64,000 nt of DNA from Phytophthora quininea. Lineage: Eukaryota; Oomycota; Peronosporomycetes; Peronosporales; Peronosporaceae. Below are positions 32,737 to 43,130 of the stretch, piece after piece (position 1 is the stretch's first letter; every line of letters begins with the position of its first letter). The position numbers and the translations under genes are program-made. Location of the stretch: the NCBI GenBank assembly GCA_011947345.1, contig JAAVTG010000229.1, positions 1-64,000 of the forward strand. Direction: 5' to 3'. The notes beneath the pieces were generated by a model. The model ran no database searches, was not told the origin of the DNA, and saw nothing but the letters and a program-made list of their open reading frames with translations.

Positions 32737-33888
32737 ATGCTGGTCCTCCTCGTTCTCCTCCTGCTTGGCGCTGCTGCTCAGGCGGCCGATACACTCTGCT
32801 CGCTGCCCCCAGTCACCTACGCGGACGCCAAGGTTAACTACCCGGACTCGGCCTCCGCGCTCGCCCACCTCGAAAGCTTGGGCATTGCTACCTGGTACTC
32901 GGACCGTATCGTCAATGGCAACGCGACGCAGACCGCCGAGCAGCTCGTGGCCACGTGTCCAGAAACCTCAAGACTGAGCGTCGTCGTTTACGGACTGCCC
33001 AACAAGGACTGCAGCGCCGGCTTCTCAAACGGTAACAGCACGGTGAAGACCGGCGAGGACTACAACGAGTTTATCGGCAACCTGACCGGCATTATCGGAG
33101 ACCGTAAAGTGCTGTATGTGCTGGAACCGGACGCCGTCGGTCTCATCGCCGACGGCGGTTGTGCAGTAGAGTCCGGGTACCAGAGCAACTTGACGAACGC
33201 TATTGCACAGTTATCGGAGAACCCCAACGCGGAGATTTATCTCGACGTCGGCTACTGGACGTTGCAGCAGCCCGCGTCGGCGGACACGGTCGCCCAGATC
33301 GTCAAGGAGCTTATGGAGGCTGGAAGACTCAAAGGAATCGCGCTCAACACGTCCAACTACCGCTCGACGACTCGGATGTCTCAACTGTGCGCCGACTTCC
33401 AGCGAGCAGTGAACTCGACGGATATCCACTGCATTGTGGACACGTCTCGCAACTTCCAAGTGTTTGCAGACCCGTACGTGACCGAGTGGTGCAACCTCAA
33501 GACCGCAGGTATCGGTTCTCCACCGACAGGCGACACTGGACTGGGCAATCTCGACTACTTGGTGTATGTCAAGCCTCCTGGGGACAGCGATGGCACGTGT
33601 GTGAATCAATCGACGGACGCCCTGCGAGGACCTCAAGCTGGCGAGTTCTTTAACGAGCACTTCATCAAGCTGTGGAACCAGGGCCACTTTGTGAACCAGC
33701 TCGAAATGGACTCGATCCACGACCCGAATGCGAGTGGCAGCTCGCGCTGGCTGGGGTCGAGACTGTGGCTCACTGCTGTGGCCATCACTTTTCCATTGCT
33801 GCGAGCTGGTGATCCTTCCTCGTCCCAGGCAATTTTTGAGCAAGTGTGGCGTGGCCGATGTAGACTGCAACTAGTATTATACGCGTAA
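32737..33888 (+). CDS. GH6 cellobiohydrolase/endoglucanase-like, gene 1
   Basis: ATG 32737 begins a short signal peptide (MLVLLVLLLLGAAAQA). The GH6 catalytic module runs from about residue 17 to 325. GH6 is an inverting beta-1,4-glucanase family. YGLPNKDC places the first catalytic Asp at about 91 and LEPDAVGL the proton-donor Asp at about 132; YLDVGYW, LNTSNY and VDTSRN follow, then VKPPGDSDGTC with its Asp near 285. Several N-glycosylation sites are visible. Unlike the other five copies it has no long Ser/Thr tail; it ends in a hydrophobic stretch (LWLTAVAITFPLL) plus about 25 residues, which might be a GPI-type or membrane signal, or a shifted end. Predicted secreted or surface-bound. Confidence 0.85.
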   Translation: MLVLLVLLLLGAAAQAADTLCSLPPVTYADAKVNYPDSASALAHLESLGIATWYSDRIVNGNATQTAEQLVATCPETSRLSVVVYGLPNKDCSAGFSNGNSTVKTGEDYNEFIGNLTGIIGDRKVLYVLEPDAVGLIADGGCAVESGYQSNLTNAIAQLSENPNAEIYLDVGYWTLQQPASADTVAQIVKELMEAGRLKGIALNTSNYRSTTRMSQLCADFQRAVNSTDIHCIVDTSRNFQVFADPYVTEWCNLKTAGIGSPPTGDTGLGNLDYLVYVKPPGDSDGTCVNQSTDALRGPQAGEFFNEHFIKLWNQGHFVNQLEMDSIHDPNASGSSRWLGSRLWLTAVAITFPLLRAGDPSSSQAIFEQVWRGRCRLQLVLYA

Positions 33889-34934
33889 AGGATAAATGCG
33901 GCGAGTGCGCGTCTGCCACGGCGCTCGCATGTTTCGTAGTGCTGCTATTCGAGCTTCGGATAAGAGTTGAGTTCATGGTACGACCTCCACGTGACGTTTT
34001 GCTCTCGGGCAAGAGAGAATGGAGCCAAAGGATGGCGACAAGCCGCACGCTTGGGATTTGGCGCTGTAGGTTCGTGGACTCGTTTGGTCGGAAATGGATT
34101 TGCTGCGATCTGGCAGTGAGAGCGAACGAACTCGGTGCGCTGGGACAACTCGGTGCACTACGTCGCCGTTGTTGCTTCGAACAAGAAAAAGCAGCGACTT
34201 CGCTGTCCGAGGTCGTCACAGCACGGCACTGCTTCCAGCAGGCCGCTTGCAGCACCGACTCAGGCTGCAGCAGCAGGTTGGTGAATTGGTCACGATCGGC
34301 TTTGGTAATGCTTGCGCTGGCATTTGTCGCTCTGCTACAGCCCCCAATGCAGAAGCCAGCAAAAGTGAGTCTCGACGTTTCAGTCTCCATGGCGTCCCGC
34401 CTGCAAGAAAGACACGAGCACGTCGTGCAGAGCTCGGGATGTCGAGACTGGATCTCCCCATGTGGTCGACGAAGACACGACCGGTCGTGTCTTCGAAGTC
34501 GACACCGTTGAGCGGTCCCGAGAAATTATCGTATCCTAGTGGAAGAGCACTTGGATTGCCGGGATCCAGCCTTGCAAGTGGCGTTTGCTCGCTGCTTTCT
34601 GGGTTAGTCAGGCAGCTACTTGCATTTGGTCCCCTCAGCTAAGAGATGGAGCTTTCAACCTGGCGATTGTGTTTGCTTCTACAAGTGCTTACATTATTCT
34701 CCACTGAGACAAGGTAATTCCTCCTACGTCATTCGACGGTCGCCGCTTCGTTCCTGCAGAGACGGGTGGACCTGCGAACAAGAACGCGCTCCCCTTGCTC
34801 TTCTACACTCGGGGCTGGGTCCACACAAGCCTCGCGCTGGTTTCCAGTTGACACAGGCGGTGCTCCAGCTGGCCTGGTCTGCGGAGCCGCTGCTGCTGGC
34901 GGCGACAGACTCGAAAAAGACCTCAACAGCGAAG
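33889..34934. other. Intergenic
   Basis: No supported gene between GH6 gene 1 and the mucin-like gene. Plus and minus frames overlap here without motifs. Confidence 0.45.
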
Positions 34935-36002
34935 ATGTTCCGTCGCTTCGCTATTTGCACGGCTGTGCTGGTGGCCGTACTGTCCAACGATGCCCTCGCG
35001 TTGCAGCAGGGTGGCAAGGTGCCGACCCAGGGCGGCACCCAGGACGACTCGTACACGTCGACCTCCACCAAGGCCCCGGTGGTGACGGTGCCGGCCACTA
35101 CGGCCCCCACGGCTACGGTGCCGGCCACCACGGCGCCTGCTGTGACGCCCACTGCTACGACGCCGACGCCTGCGGTTACGCCCGCGACGACCCCGACCAC
35201 CCCTGCGACGACTCCTGCCGTGACGACTCCGACTACACCGGCGACGACTCCGGCTGTGACCTCGCCCACGCAGCAATCCACGCCGGCCCCGACCACGCCG
35301 ACCACCCCTGCAACGACTCCAGCTGTGACGACTCCGACCACGCCTGCGACCACTCCGGCCGTCACCACGCCGGAGATCCCGACGACCGGCACCAAGACGC
35401 CGTCGACGACTCCGGCCGCTACGAAGCCGACCACGCCTGCGTCGACTCCCGCTGTGACTACCCCTCAGATCCCGACCACTGGCACGAAGACGCCGTCGAC
35501 CACCCCTGCTGCCACTACCCCCACAAAAACGCAGGGCTCGCACACCTCGGACTGCAACCCGCAGTTCCCTACGGAGGAGACGAACGCCCCCAAGGCCACC
35601 CCGGCCGCCACGACGACCACTCCCGTTGCCACGCCCGCTGTCACGAAGACGACCACGTCGACCAAGGCTCCGGCTGTGACCCCGGCCCCGTCGACCCCTA
35701 CGACGACGGAGGGCTCTGAGGCGTCTGCCTCAACGGGCAGCGACGACAACGTGGACCAGACGGCTCAGCAGGTGTCGAACAAGTCCGGCGATAGCACCAA
35801 CAGCGGCGTCTCGACCTCGGTGAGTATTATTGGTGCGGTGGCAGTTGTGGCTGTGGCTGTCATTGGTGTGGCCGCCTCGCGTCTCAAGAAGAACCGCGAG
35901 GCCGACGAGTCTCTGACGACCCCCGGCGAGAACGAGAACATTCACATTGAGATCAAACGCACCCCGCCGGTGGCAGCACGATCCTGTAAGGCTCCGGTCT
36001 AG
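34935..36002 (+). CDS. Thr/Pro-rich mucin-like surface protein with C-terminal membrane span
   Basis: ATG 34935 starts a signal peptide (MFRRFAICTAVLVAVLSNDA). The frame upstream to 34620 is open but unlike the rest, so this start is preferred. Residues about 45-270 are almost entirely Thr, Pro, Ala and Val in repeats of the type TPTTPATTPAVT, a likely heavily O-glycosylated stalk. A membrane span (SIIGAVAVVAVAVIGVAA) lies near 296-314, followed by a roughly 40-residue cytosolic tail starting SRLKKNRE. It resembles oomycete cell-wall mucin-like proteins. The anchor design matches the adjacent GH6 gene 2, suggesting both sit at the hyphal or zoospore surface. Confidence 0.75.
   Translation: MFRRFAICTAVLVAVLSNDALALQQGGKVPTQGGTQDDSYTSTSTKAPVVTVPATTAPTATVPATTAPAVTPTATTPTPAVTPATTPTTPATTPAVTTPTTPATTPAVTSPTQQSTPAPTTPTTPATTPAVTTPTTPATTPAVTTPEIPTTGTKTPSTTPAATKPTTPASTPAVTTPQIPTTGTKTPSTTPAATTPTKTQGSHTSDCNPQFPTEETNAPKATPAATTTTPVATPAVTKTTTSTKAPAVTPAPSTPTTTEGSEASASTGSDDNVDQTAQQVSNKSGDSTNSGVSTSVSIIGAVAVVAVAVIGVAASRLKKNREADESLTTPGENENIHIEIKRTPPVAARSCKAPV
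35140..35520 (+). repeat. Coding tandem repeats (Thr/Pro-rich)
   Basis: Imperfect units of about 36-42 bp encode TPxTPATTPAVTTP variants, and later units encode TTPxIPTTGTKTPSTTPAAT twice. They probably expand and contract by slippage or unequal exchange. Confidence 0.75.
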
Positions 36003-36723
36003 CTCAAGACGTGTGCCTCTTGTTGTGTATGAGGGCTGTTTGTCTATATGCCAATCCGTTGGAATAGGTTGGCCACCCCGCTCATGTAGCTTTCCCAAAA
36101 TCGCATTGGACGAGGATACTGAGAGTAGACAGCATTCCAATGCATGTGGTTTCACCCTCCATTTTATTAAGCTCGTCGAAGTCTTCATGCTGTTGGTTTC
36201 GACGCTTGCTTTTCGACTGGCTTCCTGGGTTTTTGATCGCAGTCGAAGAAGAGATCAGCGATTTGTCGTCGACAAGTTTTGCCATGGTCATGCCTTTGAC
36301 GTTGTCCACCGTCTGAACCTCGACCGAGGCGACCTGGCGGACGCTTCGAAGTGAGGCCGCGCCACGCGCGACGAAGGTCTCTGCAAGTGTGTCGCGTCGT
36401 GGAGTTTTGGCTGATGGTTGCCACACGATTCTCTTTCCAGCTGGGGACACGGTCACGTCCAGCTGGAGGTGAGCAAGACGACTTGTCCGTTAGAGCTCAG
36501 CTATCGACAGATACGGCGGCTCGGTAATGCAGTCCGTCTCGCAGACGACCACACAGCTCTGATACCGGTACAAGCTAGTGCGAATGCGATGGTGGCCAAG
36601 AACCAGCGTCCACGCCTGCTTCGCTTGCACCACCCGGCGCAAACTAATTTTTTGCCCAGACTCCCTCTCCAGCACTATCGAATTTTGCTGCTCGAGCTCG
36701 AACACCGCCGCGGCAACCTCACC
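36003..36723. other. Intergenic, promoter region of GH6 gene 2
   Basis: No gene. GCACTATCGAATTTT at 36672-36686, 37 nt before the next ATG, is a weak initiator candidate judged mainly by its spacing. The open frame from 36418 into the GH6 gene lacks an ATG until 36571. Confidence 0.4.
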
Positions 36724-38193
36724 ATGTTGCGCTCGTTCCGCTCGACCATCGCAGGTTTGTTCCTGTTGGCGCTGGCTGGCAGCAGACTCGTCCAAGCGGA
36801 CACCCTCTGCTCGGTGCCGCCTTCCTCCTACTCGGAGGCCAAAACCACCTACCCAGCCTCGGCGTTCGCCATCGAGGAGATCGAAAAGCATGGTATCGCC
36901 ACTTGGTATTCCGACCGCAACGGCGACTACGCCCAGACAGCGAGCGATGTGGTTGCTGCTTGCCCAGATGACTCACGGCTGAGTATCGTCGTGTACGGGT
37001 TGCCTAACAAGGATTGTGACGCCAAGGAGTCTGCCGTGGGCAGTACCGTGCAGTCCACCTCCGAATACGAGAAGTTCCTCAACACGCTGACATCGACCGT
37101 CGGTAGTCGGAAGGTGCTGTACATCCTGGAACCTGATGCCATCGGACTGCTGGCGAGCGACACCACCGACTGTGCGCAGGGCGCTGGCTACTTACAGAAT
37201 CTGCAAACCGCCATTGAGCTGTTGTCGAAGAACGACAACGCCGAGATCTACCTTGATGTGGGCTACTGGACGCTGGAGTGGCCCAAGACGTCAGCTACCG
37301 TGGCCACCGTCGTGAAGCAGCTTGCCGCCTCTGGCTCAAAGGTGAAGGGGATCACACTCAACACGTCCAACTATCAGTCGACGGACAGTTTGTCGACCTT
37401 GTGCAGCAACTTCCAGTCCGCCATCGGATCCACGGACGTGCACTGCATATTCGACACGTCCCGCAATTACAACGGAGCGCCGGAATCCGACGAGTGGTGC
37501 AACGTTAAGAGCGCTGGTATTGGAGCGCTCCCTACAAGCGACACGGGTCTCGATAACGTCGACTACTTTGTGTGGGCCAAGCCACCTGGAGACAGCGACG
37601 GTACCTGCAGCGGCCGTACTTCGGACGCTCTGCAGGGTCCTGGCGCCGGCGAATACTTTGACGAGTTGTTCCAGAAGCTCTGGAACCAAGGAATATTGGT
37701 CGCCGAAAAGGGCTTTGACGCTATCGACGGGACGGTCCACAGCACGACGTCATCCGCTTCAACGTCCAGTGGTTCCTCCACGGCGACGCAACAGGACCAG
37801 CAGCAGCAGAAGCAAGGAGTTGCGACGTACAATTCGACCTCCTCTCAGTCCAGCACGACGACTTCATCGACGCCTTCTACCGGGACGACCACGACGGAGC
37901 AGATCATGCAGCAGTCAACACCAACGTCGACTCCAACGCCGACCCCGACGTCTGCAACGAAGGGCTCGGATGTGAACCAGATTTCGACGCAGTCGTCCGA
38001 CGGCTCTACCGTGTCCACCGGTGCGATCGTTCTCATTGGGCTCATTGCTGCAGCGGCGGTGGCTCTCGTTGCGATCATTGGCGTTCGTCGTCGCCAGCAG
38101 AAACTGCTCAGTGAAGCCAAGAGCCCCGCGCAGCCGACGACTTCCAACTTCCAGGCTCAATTGACCGTCGCGCGGGACTCGAACATCCTGTAG
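36724..38193 (+). CDS. GH6 glycosidase, membrane-anchored, gene 2
   Basis: 489 residues from ATG 36724. A signal peptide (MLRSFRSTIAGLFLLALAG) is followed by the GH6 module with YGLPNKDC, ILEPDAIGLL, YLDVGYW, LNTSNY, FDTSRN, AKPPGDSDGTC. A Ser/Thr/Gln-rich linker of about 90 residues leads to a membrane span (GAIVLIGLIAAAAVALVAII, about 432-451) and a basic cytosolic tail (RRRQQKLLSEAK). All catalytic Asp positions are kept. The topology places the catalytic domain outside the cell, tethered on a glycosylated stalk, which suits work on the organism's own cellulose wall as well as on plant cellulose (inference). It is the only clear membrane-anchored copy of the six. Confidence 0.85.
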   Translation: MLRSFRSTIAGLFLLALAGSRLVQADTLCSVPPSSYSEAKTTYPASAFAIEEIEKHGIATWYSDRNGDYAQTASDVVAACPDDSRLSIVVYGLPNKDCDAKESAVGSTVQSTSEYEKFLNTLTSTVGSRKVLYILEPDAIGLLASDTTDCAQGAGYLQNLQTAIELLSKNDNAEIYLDVGYWTLEWPKTSATVATVVKQLAASGSKVKGITLNTSNYQSTDSLSTLCSNFQSAIGSTDVHCIFDTSRNYNGAPESDEWCNVKSAGIGALPTSDTGLDNVDYFVWAKPPGDSDGTCSGRTSDALQGPGAGEYFDELFQKLWNQGILVAEKGFDAIDGTVHSTTSSASTSSGSSTATQQDQQQQKQGVATYNSTSSQSSTTTSSTPSTGTTTTEQIMQQSTPTSTPTPTPTSATKGSDVNQISTQSSDGSTVSTGAIVLIGLIAAAAVALVAIIGVRRRQQKLLSEAKSPAQPTTSNFQAQLTVARDSNIL

Positions 38194-38390
38194 GGCCAAG
38201 AAATGCCTGGATAAGTATCTGTCCAAGTCACTCATGAATTTCTCCGCACCCCAACCACCATTCTTGCAGCGATAACTGCGTATGACGTAATAGACGGAGG
38301 AGCTATAACTTCAGTCGCATTACGCATGCCAAAGTGATGGCGTAGCAGTAGCTGCGGCTTGGTTGTTGTCGTCATTGAGCAGCTTAACCA

Positions 38391-38406
38391 GCTCATTCTC
38401 CAATTT
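38391..38406 (+). promoter_or_regulatory. Oomycete initiator element (perfect match)
   Basis: GCTCATTCTCCAATTT, identical to the element of QOR locus 3, 31 nt before ATG 38438. Confidence 0.8.
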
Positions 38407-38437
38407 CCTTCCTCTATCCCAAGCCCCCCTCCAAGCA

Positions 38438-39420
38438 ATGCAAGTCCTTGACACCTACCGTGCCTTCCAGTACGAGAAGTATGGACTGCAACAAGTCAAG
38501 CTCAATCCAGCCGTCAAGACGACCCCGCTTCTCCCCAACCAAGTCCGCATCAAAGTCCTTAGCGCCGCGATCAACCCCGTGGACAACATGATCTTGGACG
38601 GGATCCTTCCAGGCTTGGTCGGCAGAGATCCTTCTGCCAAGAACCCCTTCAGTATCGGCAGCGACGCTGCTGGCATCGTCGTTGAAGTCGGCAAGGACGC
38701 CAATCGCTTTAAAGTCGGCGACGAAGTGTACACGATGGCTCCCATGGACGCCCGCGGGACTGTCGCCGACTACACTGTCGTCGACGAAGACGTTGTTGCC
38801 ATCAAACCCAGCAACTTGACCTTCGACCAAGCTGCCAGTCTGCCTCTCGTAGCTTTGACCACCTACCAAGCCTTCTTCGAGCACACCAAGATCAAGAAGG
38901 GCGAGACTGTGCTCATTCTTGGAGGGAGCAGCTCCACGGGCATCGTCGGTGTCCAACTGGCCCACGCCATCGGCGCTCGTGTCATTGCTACCACCAGCGC
39001 CAAGAACGCCGACTTCGTCAAGAGTCTTGGCGCGGACCAAACGATCGACTACCACACGGAGAAGTGGTCGGAGCTGCTGCAGCCCCACTCGGTCGACGTC
39101 ATCTACGACTGCGGCATGGAGCTGCACGCGTGGAACCAACATGCCCAGTCCATTTTGAAAAGGACACGGGCCGCTTCATCACCCTGCTGCCGATGAAGGA
39201 CCCGGTCGAGCCGGCCAAGTTCGGCGCCAAGAACATCGGCCACGTCGGCGTCTATCCGTCAGGGAAGGGCCTCGACGCAGTCACCAAGTTCGTGGAGAGA
39301 GGCGAGTTGGTGCCGGTCGTCGACTCCGTCTACCCGTTTGAAGAGCTCCCGCAGGCGCTGGCGAAGCAACGAACCAGACACGCTCGTGGCAAGTTGGTCA
39401 TCCAGGTCAACCAGCCCTGA
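38438..39420 (+). CDS. QOR locus 7 (one-base frameshift near 39160)
   Basis: ATG 38438 gives MQVLDTYRAFQYEKYG. Canonical motifs are present (INPVDN, GIVVEVGKDANRFK, ILGGSSSTGIVGVQLAHA, DVIYDCGMELHAW). One A is lost from the AAAA run near 39160; with it the protein is exactly 327 residues, ending KLVIQVNQP. It stands between GH6 gene 2 and locus 8, all on the plus strand. Likely intact. Confidence 0.78.
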
Positions 39421-39568
39421 GCGGCCATTTACTGGCAACTGCACAGCGGTGTAGGAGTCCCTTGTAGCGTAAATGAACAATGCATGAAAACCCTGCAAGT
39501 TGAAGTGGTTGATTATCAGTCGTCGTGTCAGGATACTGGGGTACGGCACGCAAGTCCCTGGTAGCGGA

Positions 39569-39584
39569 GACCATTCTTCGATTT
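39569..39584 (+). promoter_or_regulatory. Oomycete initiator-like element
   Basis: GACCATTCTTCGATTT, 36 nt before ATG 39621. The same GACCATTC opening is found before GH6 gene 5. Confidence 0.6.
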
Positions 39585-39620
39585 GCGAGATCTTCAGCAG
39601 GCAGAAAGAAGCTTTCAACG

Positions 39621-40618
39621 ATGCCGGTGCCTCAGACGTACCGCGCGTATCAATACGACAACTACGGGCCTCAGGAGAAGGAGCTCCACTTTCGTCCGTC
39701 CGTCAAGCGTCCGGACATCGGGTCCAAGCAAGTGCGCATCAAAATCATGAGCGCCGCCATCAACCCCATCGACTACGTCCTCCTGGAGGTCGCGGGAGAA
39801 GCGTTCACGGGTAAAGTCCCAGTGCCGAGCACCCGTTCGGCATCGGGTTTGACGGCGCCGGCGTCGTCGTGGAAGTTGGCAGTGACGCCAACCGGCTAAA
39901 GGTCGGCGACCAGGTTTATGCCATGACGCCGTTCGACGCGTGTGGCACCGTCGCGGACTACGTCGCCATCGACGAAGATCTGGTGGCTCTCAAGCCCAAG
40001 GCGTTGACCTTTGACCAGGCTGCGAGTCTTCCGCTCGTCGTTTTGACCAGCTACCAGGCGCTGGTGGAGCACGCCAAGCTGCAGAAAGATGAGACGGTGC
40101 TGATCCTTGGCGGGAGTAGTGCTGTCGGTATGACGGCGATCCAAATCGCCCACGCTCTCGGAGCTCGCGTGGTCGCCACCACGAGTGCCAAGAACGCAGA
40201 GTTTGTGAAAGGACTAGGAGCGCAGAAGGTGGTCAACTACCACAACCAGAAGTGGGTGGACGTGCTCGACCACCACTCGGTGGATGTCATCTACGACTGC
40301 GGCATGGAGGCCGATGCGTGGAACACCGACGCTCAGTTGACGTTGAAAAAGGACACGGGGCGCTTTGTGACGCTGCTGCCGATCGCGGAGCCCGTGCAGC
40401 CTGCTAAGTTCGGCGCCAAGAAAGTTGGCACTATCTTGGTGCGCCCCACCGCGGAAGGACTCGATATCATCACGGAGTTCATCGAGAAGGGCCAACTGGT
40501 GCCAGTGATCGACACGGTGTTTCCGTTTGAAGACCTGCTGAAGGCGATGAAGAAGCTGAAGGGCCGGCATGCGCGCGGCAAGCTGGTCATCCAGGTGAAC
40601 CCCGAAATGCCAGCATAA
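39621..40618 (+). CDS. QOR locus 8 (one-base frameshift near 39830)
   Basis: ATG 39621 gives MPVPQTYRAYQYDNYG. It is closest in style to locus 2 (both have HPFGIGFDGAG and GGSSAVG). One base is lost between about 39820 and 39840; with it the length is exactly 333 codons. Complete nucleotide-binding and C-terminal motifs are present (GGSSAVGMTAIQIAHALG, DVIYDCGMEADAW, KLVIQVNPEMPA). It is a probable functional relative of the decayed locus 2. Confidence 0.78.
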
Positions 40619-40779
40619 CACGACGGCGGAGGAGCTTCGATTGCTTGGCTTGTGTGTGAAGTCGGCTTTACTTGGCATGAATGCTGCGTTCTGTCCCCAA
40701 ACAACCACCGACAACAGGTCAAAGGTTAAATCGAATGGCTGTATTACTGGTACATGCAAAAGAAATAATTCAAAGGGAT

Positions 40780-41832
40780 CTACAAGCAGGCTGTTCGTAG
40801 TACAATCTTGCCGCAAACTTTGGTCGACTTGAGCTTCTCCAGAGCTGGCAGCAGTTCCTCGAACGAGTACACCGAGTCGATCACCGGCTTCAGTGCGCCG
40901 CTCTCCACGAAGCGACTCAGCTCCTTCAGCTGCGACCCGCTCGCGTGCACCATGATCTCGCCCAGACACTTGGCGCCGAATTTCGCCGCGCGAGGCTGCA
41001 GCATCGGGTTGATGGTCACGAAGCGACCCGAGTCCTTCCTGAGCACAGTCTGCGCGTCGCGATTCCACGCCTTGCGCTCCACGCCGCAGTCGTACACCAC
41101 GTCCACCGAGTGCTCGTCGACGGCGTCCACCCAGTGCTGCCGCTTCGAGTCGATGACCTTCTCGGCACCAAGCGACTGCACGAGCAGGTAGTCCTGGCAG
41201 CCTCTGGCGGTGGCGGTGACGTGGGCCCCCAGGGCGGTGGCCAGTTGGATGGCCGCCATCCCCGTGGCGGTGGATCCGCCCAGCACGAGCACTCGCTCTC
41301 CAGCCTTCAGATTGGCGTGTTCCACCAGTGCCTGGTAGCTGGTGAGTGCGGCGTACGGGATGCTGGCGGCCTCCTCGAACGTGACGTTGCTGGGCTTGAT
41401 AGCCACGAACTGCTCGTCGATGGCCACGAACTCGGCGAAGGTGCCGAAGCTCGAGTGGGGTGCCATGGCGAAGACGGCGTCGCCCACCTTGAACTGGTTC
41501 GCGTCGGCGCCGGTCTCGACGACGGTGCCGGCGACGTCGAAGCCCATGCCGAAGGGTTGGTCGGCGGAGGGTTGTCGTCCGGTGACGGCGAGCCCAAAGT
41601 CCTGCATGATCTTTTGGTCTGCGGGGTTGAGTGCGGCGCTGTGCACCTTGATGCGGAGTTGGGTGGGCTCCAGTGGAGTGAGTGGGACGTGCTTACTTAG
41701 TCGAAGGACCGCATCCGGAGCTCCGTAGTGTTCGTACTGGTACGCTCGATAGCTGGAAGGCATGGTCGTGACTGGAACTTCCGACTTGGCGAGCTCAATT
41801 ACCGCGTTGTTCAGGGACGTTGCCACAGTCAT
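40780..41832 (-). CDS. QOR locus 9, minus-strand member of an inverted pair
   Basis: 350 residues from ATG 41832, chosen because an initiator-like element lies 30 nt upstream and because the partner gene at 43131 has the same start (MTV) and the same total length. N-terminal region AYQYEHYG precedes a block identical to the partner. Motifs: NPADQK, GFDVAGTVVETGADANQFK, VLGGSTATGMAAIQLATALG, DVVYDCGVERKAW. The C-terminal end KVCGKIVLRTACL differs from the partner. It belongs to a second QOR subfamily with a longer N-terminus. No lesion is visible. Confidence 0.85.
   Translation of the reverse strand: MTVATSLNNAVIELAKSEVPVTTMPSSYRAYQYEHYGAPDAVLRLSKHVPLTPLEPTQLRIKVHSAALNPADQKIMQDFGLAVTGRQPSADQPFGMGFDVAGTVVETGADANQFKVGDAVFAMAPHSSFGTFAEFVAIDEQFVAIKPSNVTFEEAASIPYAALTSYQALVEHANLKAGERVLVLGGSTATGMAAIQLATALGAHVTATARGCQDYLLVQSLGAEKVIDSKRQHWVDAVDEHSVDVVYDCGVERKAWNRDAQTVLRKDSGRFVTINPMLQPRAAKFGAKCLGEIMVHASGSQLKELSRFVESGALKPVIDSVYSFEELLPALEKLKSTKVCGKIVLRTACL
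40834..41725 (-). repeat. 892-bp inverted duplicate block, left copy
   Basis: This block is the reverse complement of 43241-44132 with no difference found: the translations agree in all frames compared. Identity stops abruptly at both ends within the two QOR genes. Confidence 0.85.
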
Positions 41833-41862
41833 CGATGTTGAAGGACTTGAGCTGTCGAGAAA

Positions 41863-41878
41863 GTTTTGAGGAATGAGC
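41863..41878 (-). promoter_or_regulatory. Oomycete initiator-like element
   Basis: Read on the minus strand, GCTCATTCCTCAAAAC, 30 nt upstream of ATG 41832. It argues against using the longer open frame that starts near 42339. Confidence 0.65.
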
Positions 41879-43074
41879 TGCGGTACATGTAGTGTAGTAA
41901 AGCGGTGGTCATCCAAGTTCGCAGCGCTGAGAGCGCGTTGAATGCTGAGCAATCGACGACCAGTTGCCGTTGGCTGCATAGACATCAAAACGTCAGATGC
42001 ATGTCTACGGGAGGTGCCGCAAAGCTCACCCTTCACCACCGACAACGTCCTGCAGTCGCTGGAAAGCCAGAGAGGCAATGAAGGAATGGAAACGGCGTGA
42101 AGAAACCGGCGACAACGGCTCAGTTGGGCCTTGCTTGTCGGTGTTCGAGCGGGATTGCATCCGCGCTTGGCGATTTTCTGCTTGGTGTGCAAGTGTGACA
42201 GTCGCAGTTGCAAGAGATACGCGCGACTATCTAAAACGAAGCAGAAAACGCCTCTTGGCGCGCAATGATCGCAGACGCACGCCATCTCTGCTTGATTCAG
42301 AGCTTGGTTTCGTGCCGTATTTCCTCTGTGGCCATGCATCCTGTCAAACCAGAGAGTTTATCCCGCAGCAAGTTCGTGGAAGAATGAACATGGTTGCAAA
42401 TCTCCACGGTCTGAAAAGCACGACATGAAATTCTAGGCAGGCGGAAGCTCCGCCTCACCTGCCATGTACACCATGGCGCAGTTTTCGGCGGTCCTGCAGG
42501 GTTTTTCGCTTGTTCACAAGTTTTGCAGAGCTATGAAAAGCGCTTTTAATTAGAAGTTGTGCACGTGCGAGGCGAGTTGTGAAGCAAGCTGACTGCTCGA
42601 AGCTCAGCGCTAGACACAGTCTTCCTGTATTTTCACGCAAGCATGAAGGTCTCGAGCGTTTGCACTGGAAACGAAGCTGCAGTTGAATTGTATCCGCGAC
42701 GTTGTGGAGGAGATTCGCTTGGCATGTTTTTCTGCTTGGTGTATCTGTATAGTCGTCCGTGTCTCTTGCCGTGCAAACTTCAGCTTCGGCCTTGCCGTCT
42801 CACCAAGCAGCCCCGTTGCCACCTCGAGCAGGCAAACACGCTTCGATACCGAGCGTCTTGCTCGCCTACGCAGTGCAATTCCATCGACAGCGGTGGCAAA
42901 CCCTGCGGTGAATGCAGACGCCTGAGCGCACCCATCGCTTCGTCGCAGCGGTGAAGTCGGTGGGGCCGTAGACATGCGCCACACTGAGCAATGGTATGGA
43001 GACCATCCGAGATTGCTCAGATGAACCTTCATGCGCAAAAGACTCGCATCGCCCCGGGACGTGAGGCTTAGACC
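41879..43074. other. Spacer between the inverted QOR pair
   Basis: This divergent promoter region contains no gene I can support. Outside the 892-bp blocks the two flanks differ strongly, so the inverted repeat does not extend into this spacer. Confidence 0.5.
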
Positions 43075-43090
43075 GTCTCACTACTCAATT
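43075..43090 (+). promoter_or_regulatory. Weak initiator-like element
   Basis: GTCTCACTACTCAATT, 40 nt before ATG 43131. It is recognisable mainly by spacing and by its CAATT half. Confidence 0.4.
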
Positions 43091-43130
43091 CGCCTCAAGG
43101 TGAACAGGATCGCATCTACCAACAACCATC

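Noticed and set aside
35140..35520. CRISPR-like regular repeats
   Set aside because: The repeats are coding, imperfect and spacer-free, in a eukaryotic gene.
34766..35719. 317-codon frame overlapping the mucin-like gene
   Set aside because: It is an Asp/His-rich shadow of the Thr/Pro repeats in another frame; the signal peptide and membrane span belong to the mucin frame.
41833..42339. N-terminal extension of QOR locus 9 to 519 residues
   Set aside because: An initiator-like element lies inside it 30 nt before ATG 41832, and the partner gene has the same start and length without it.
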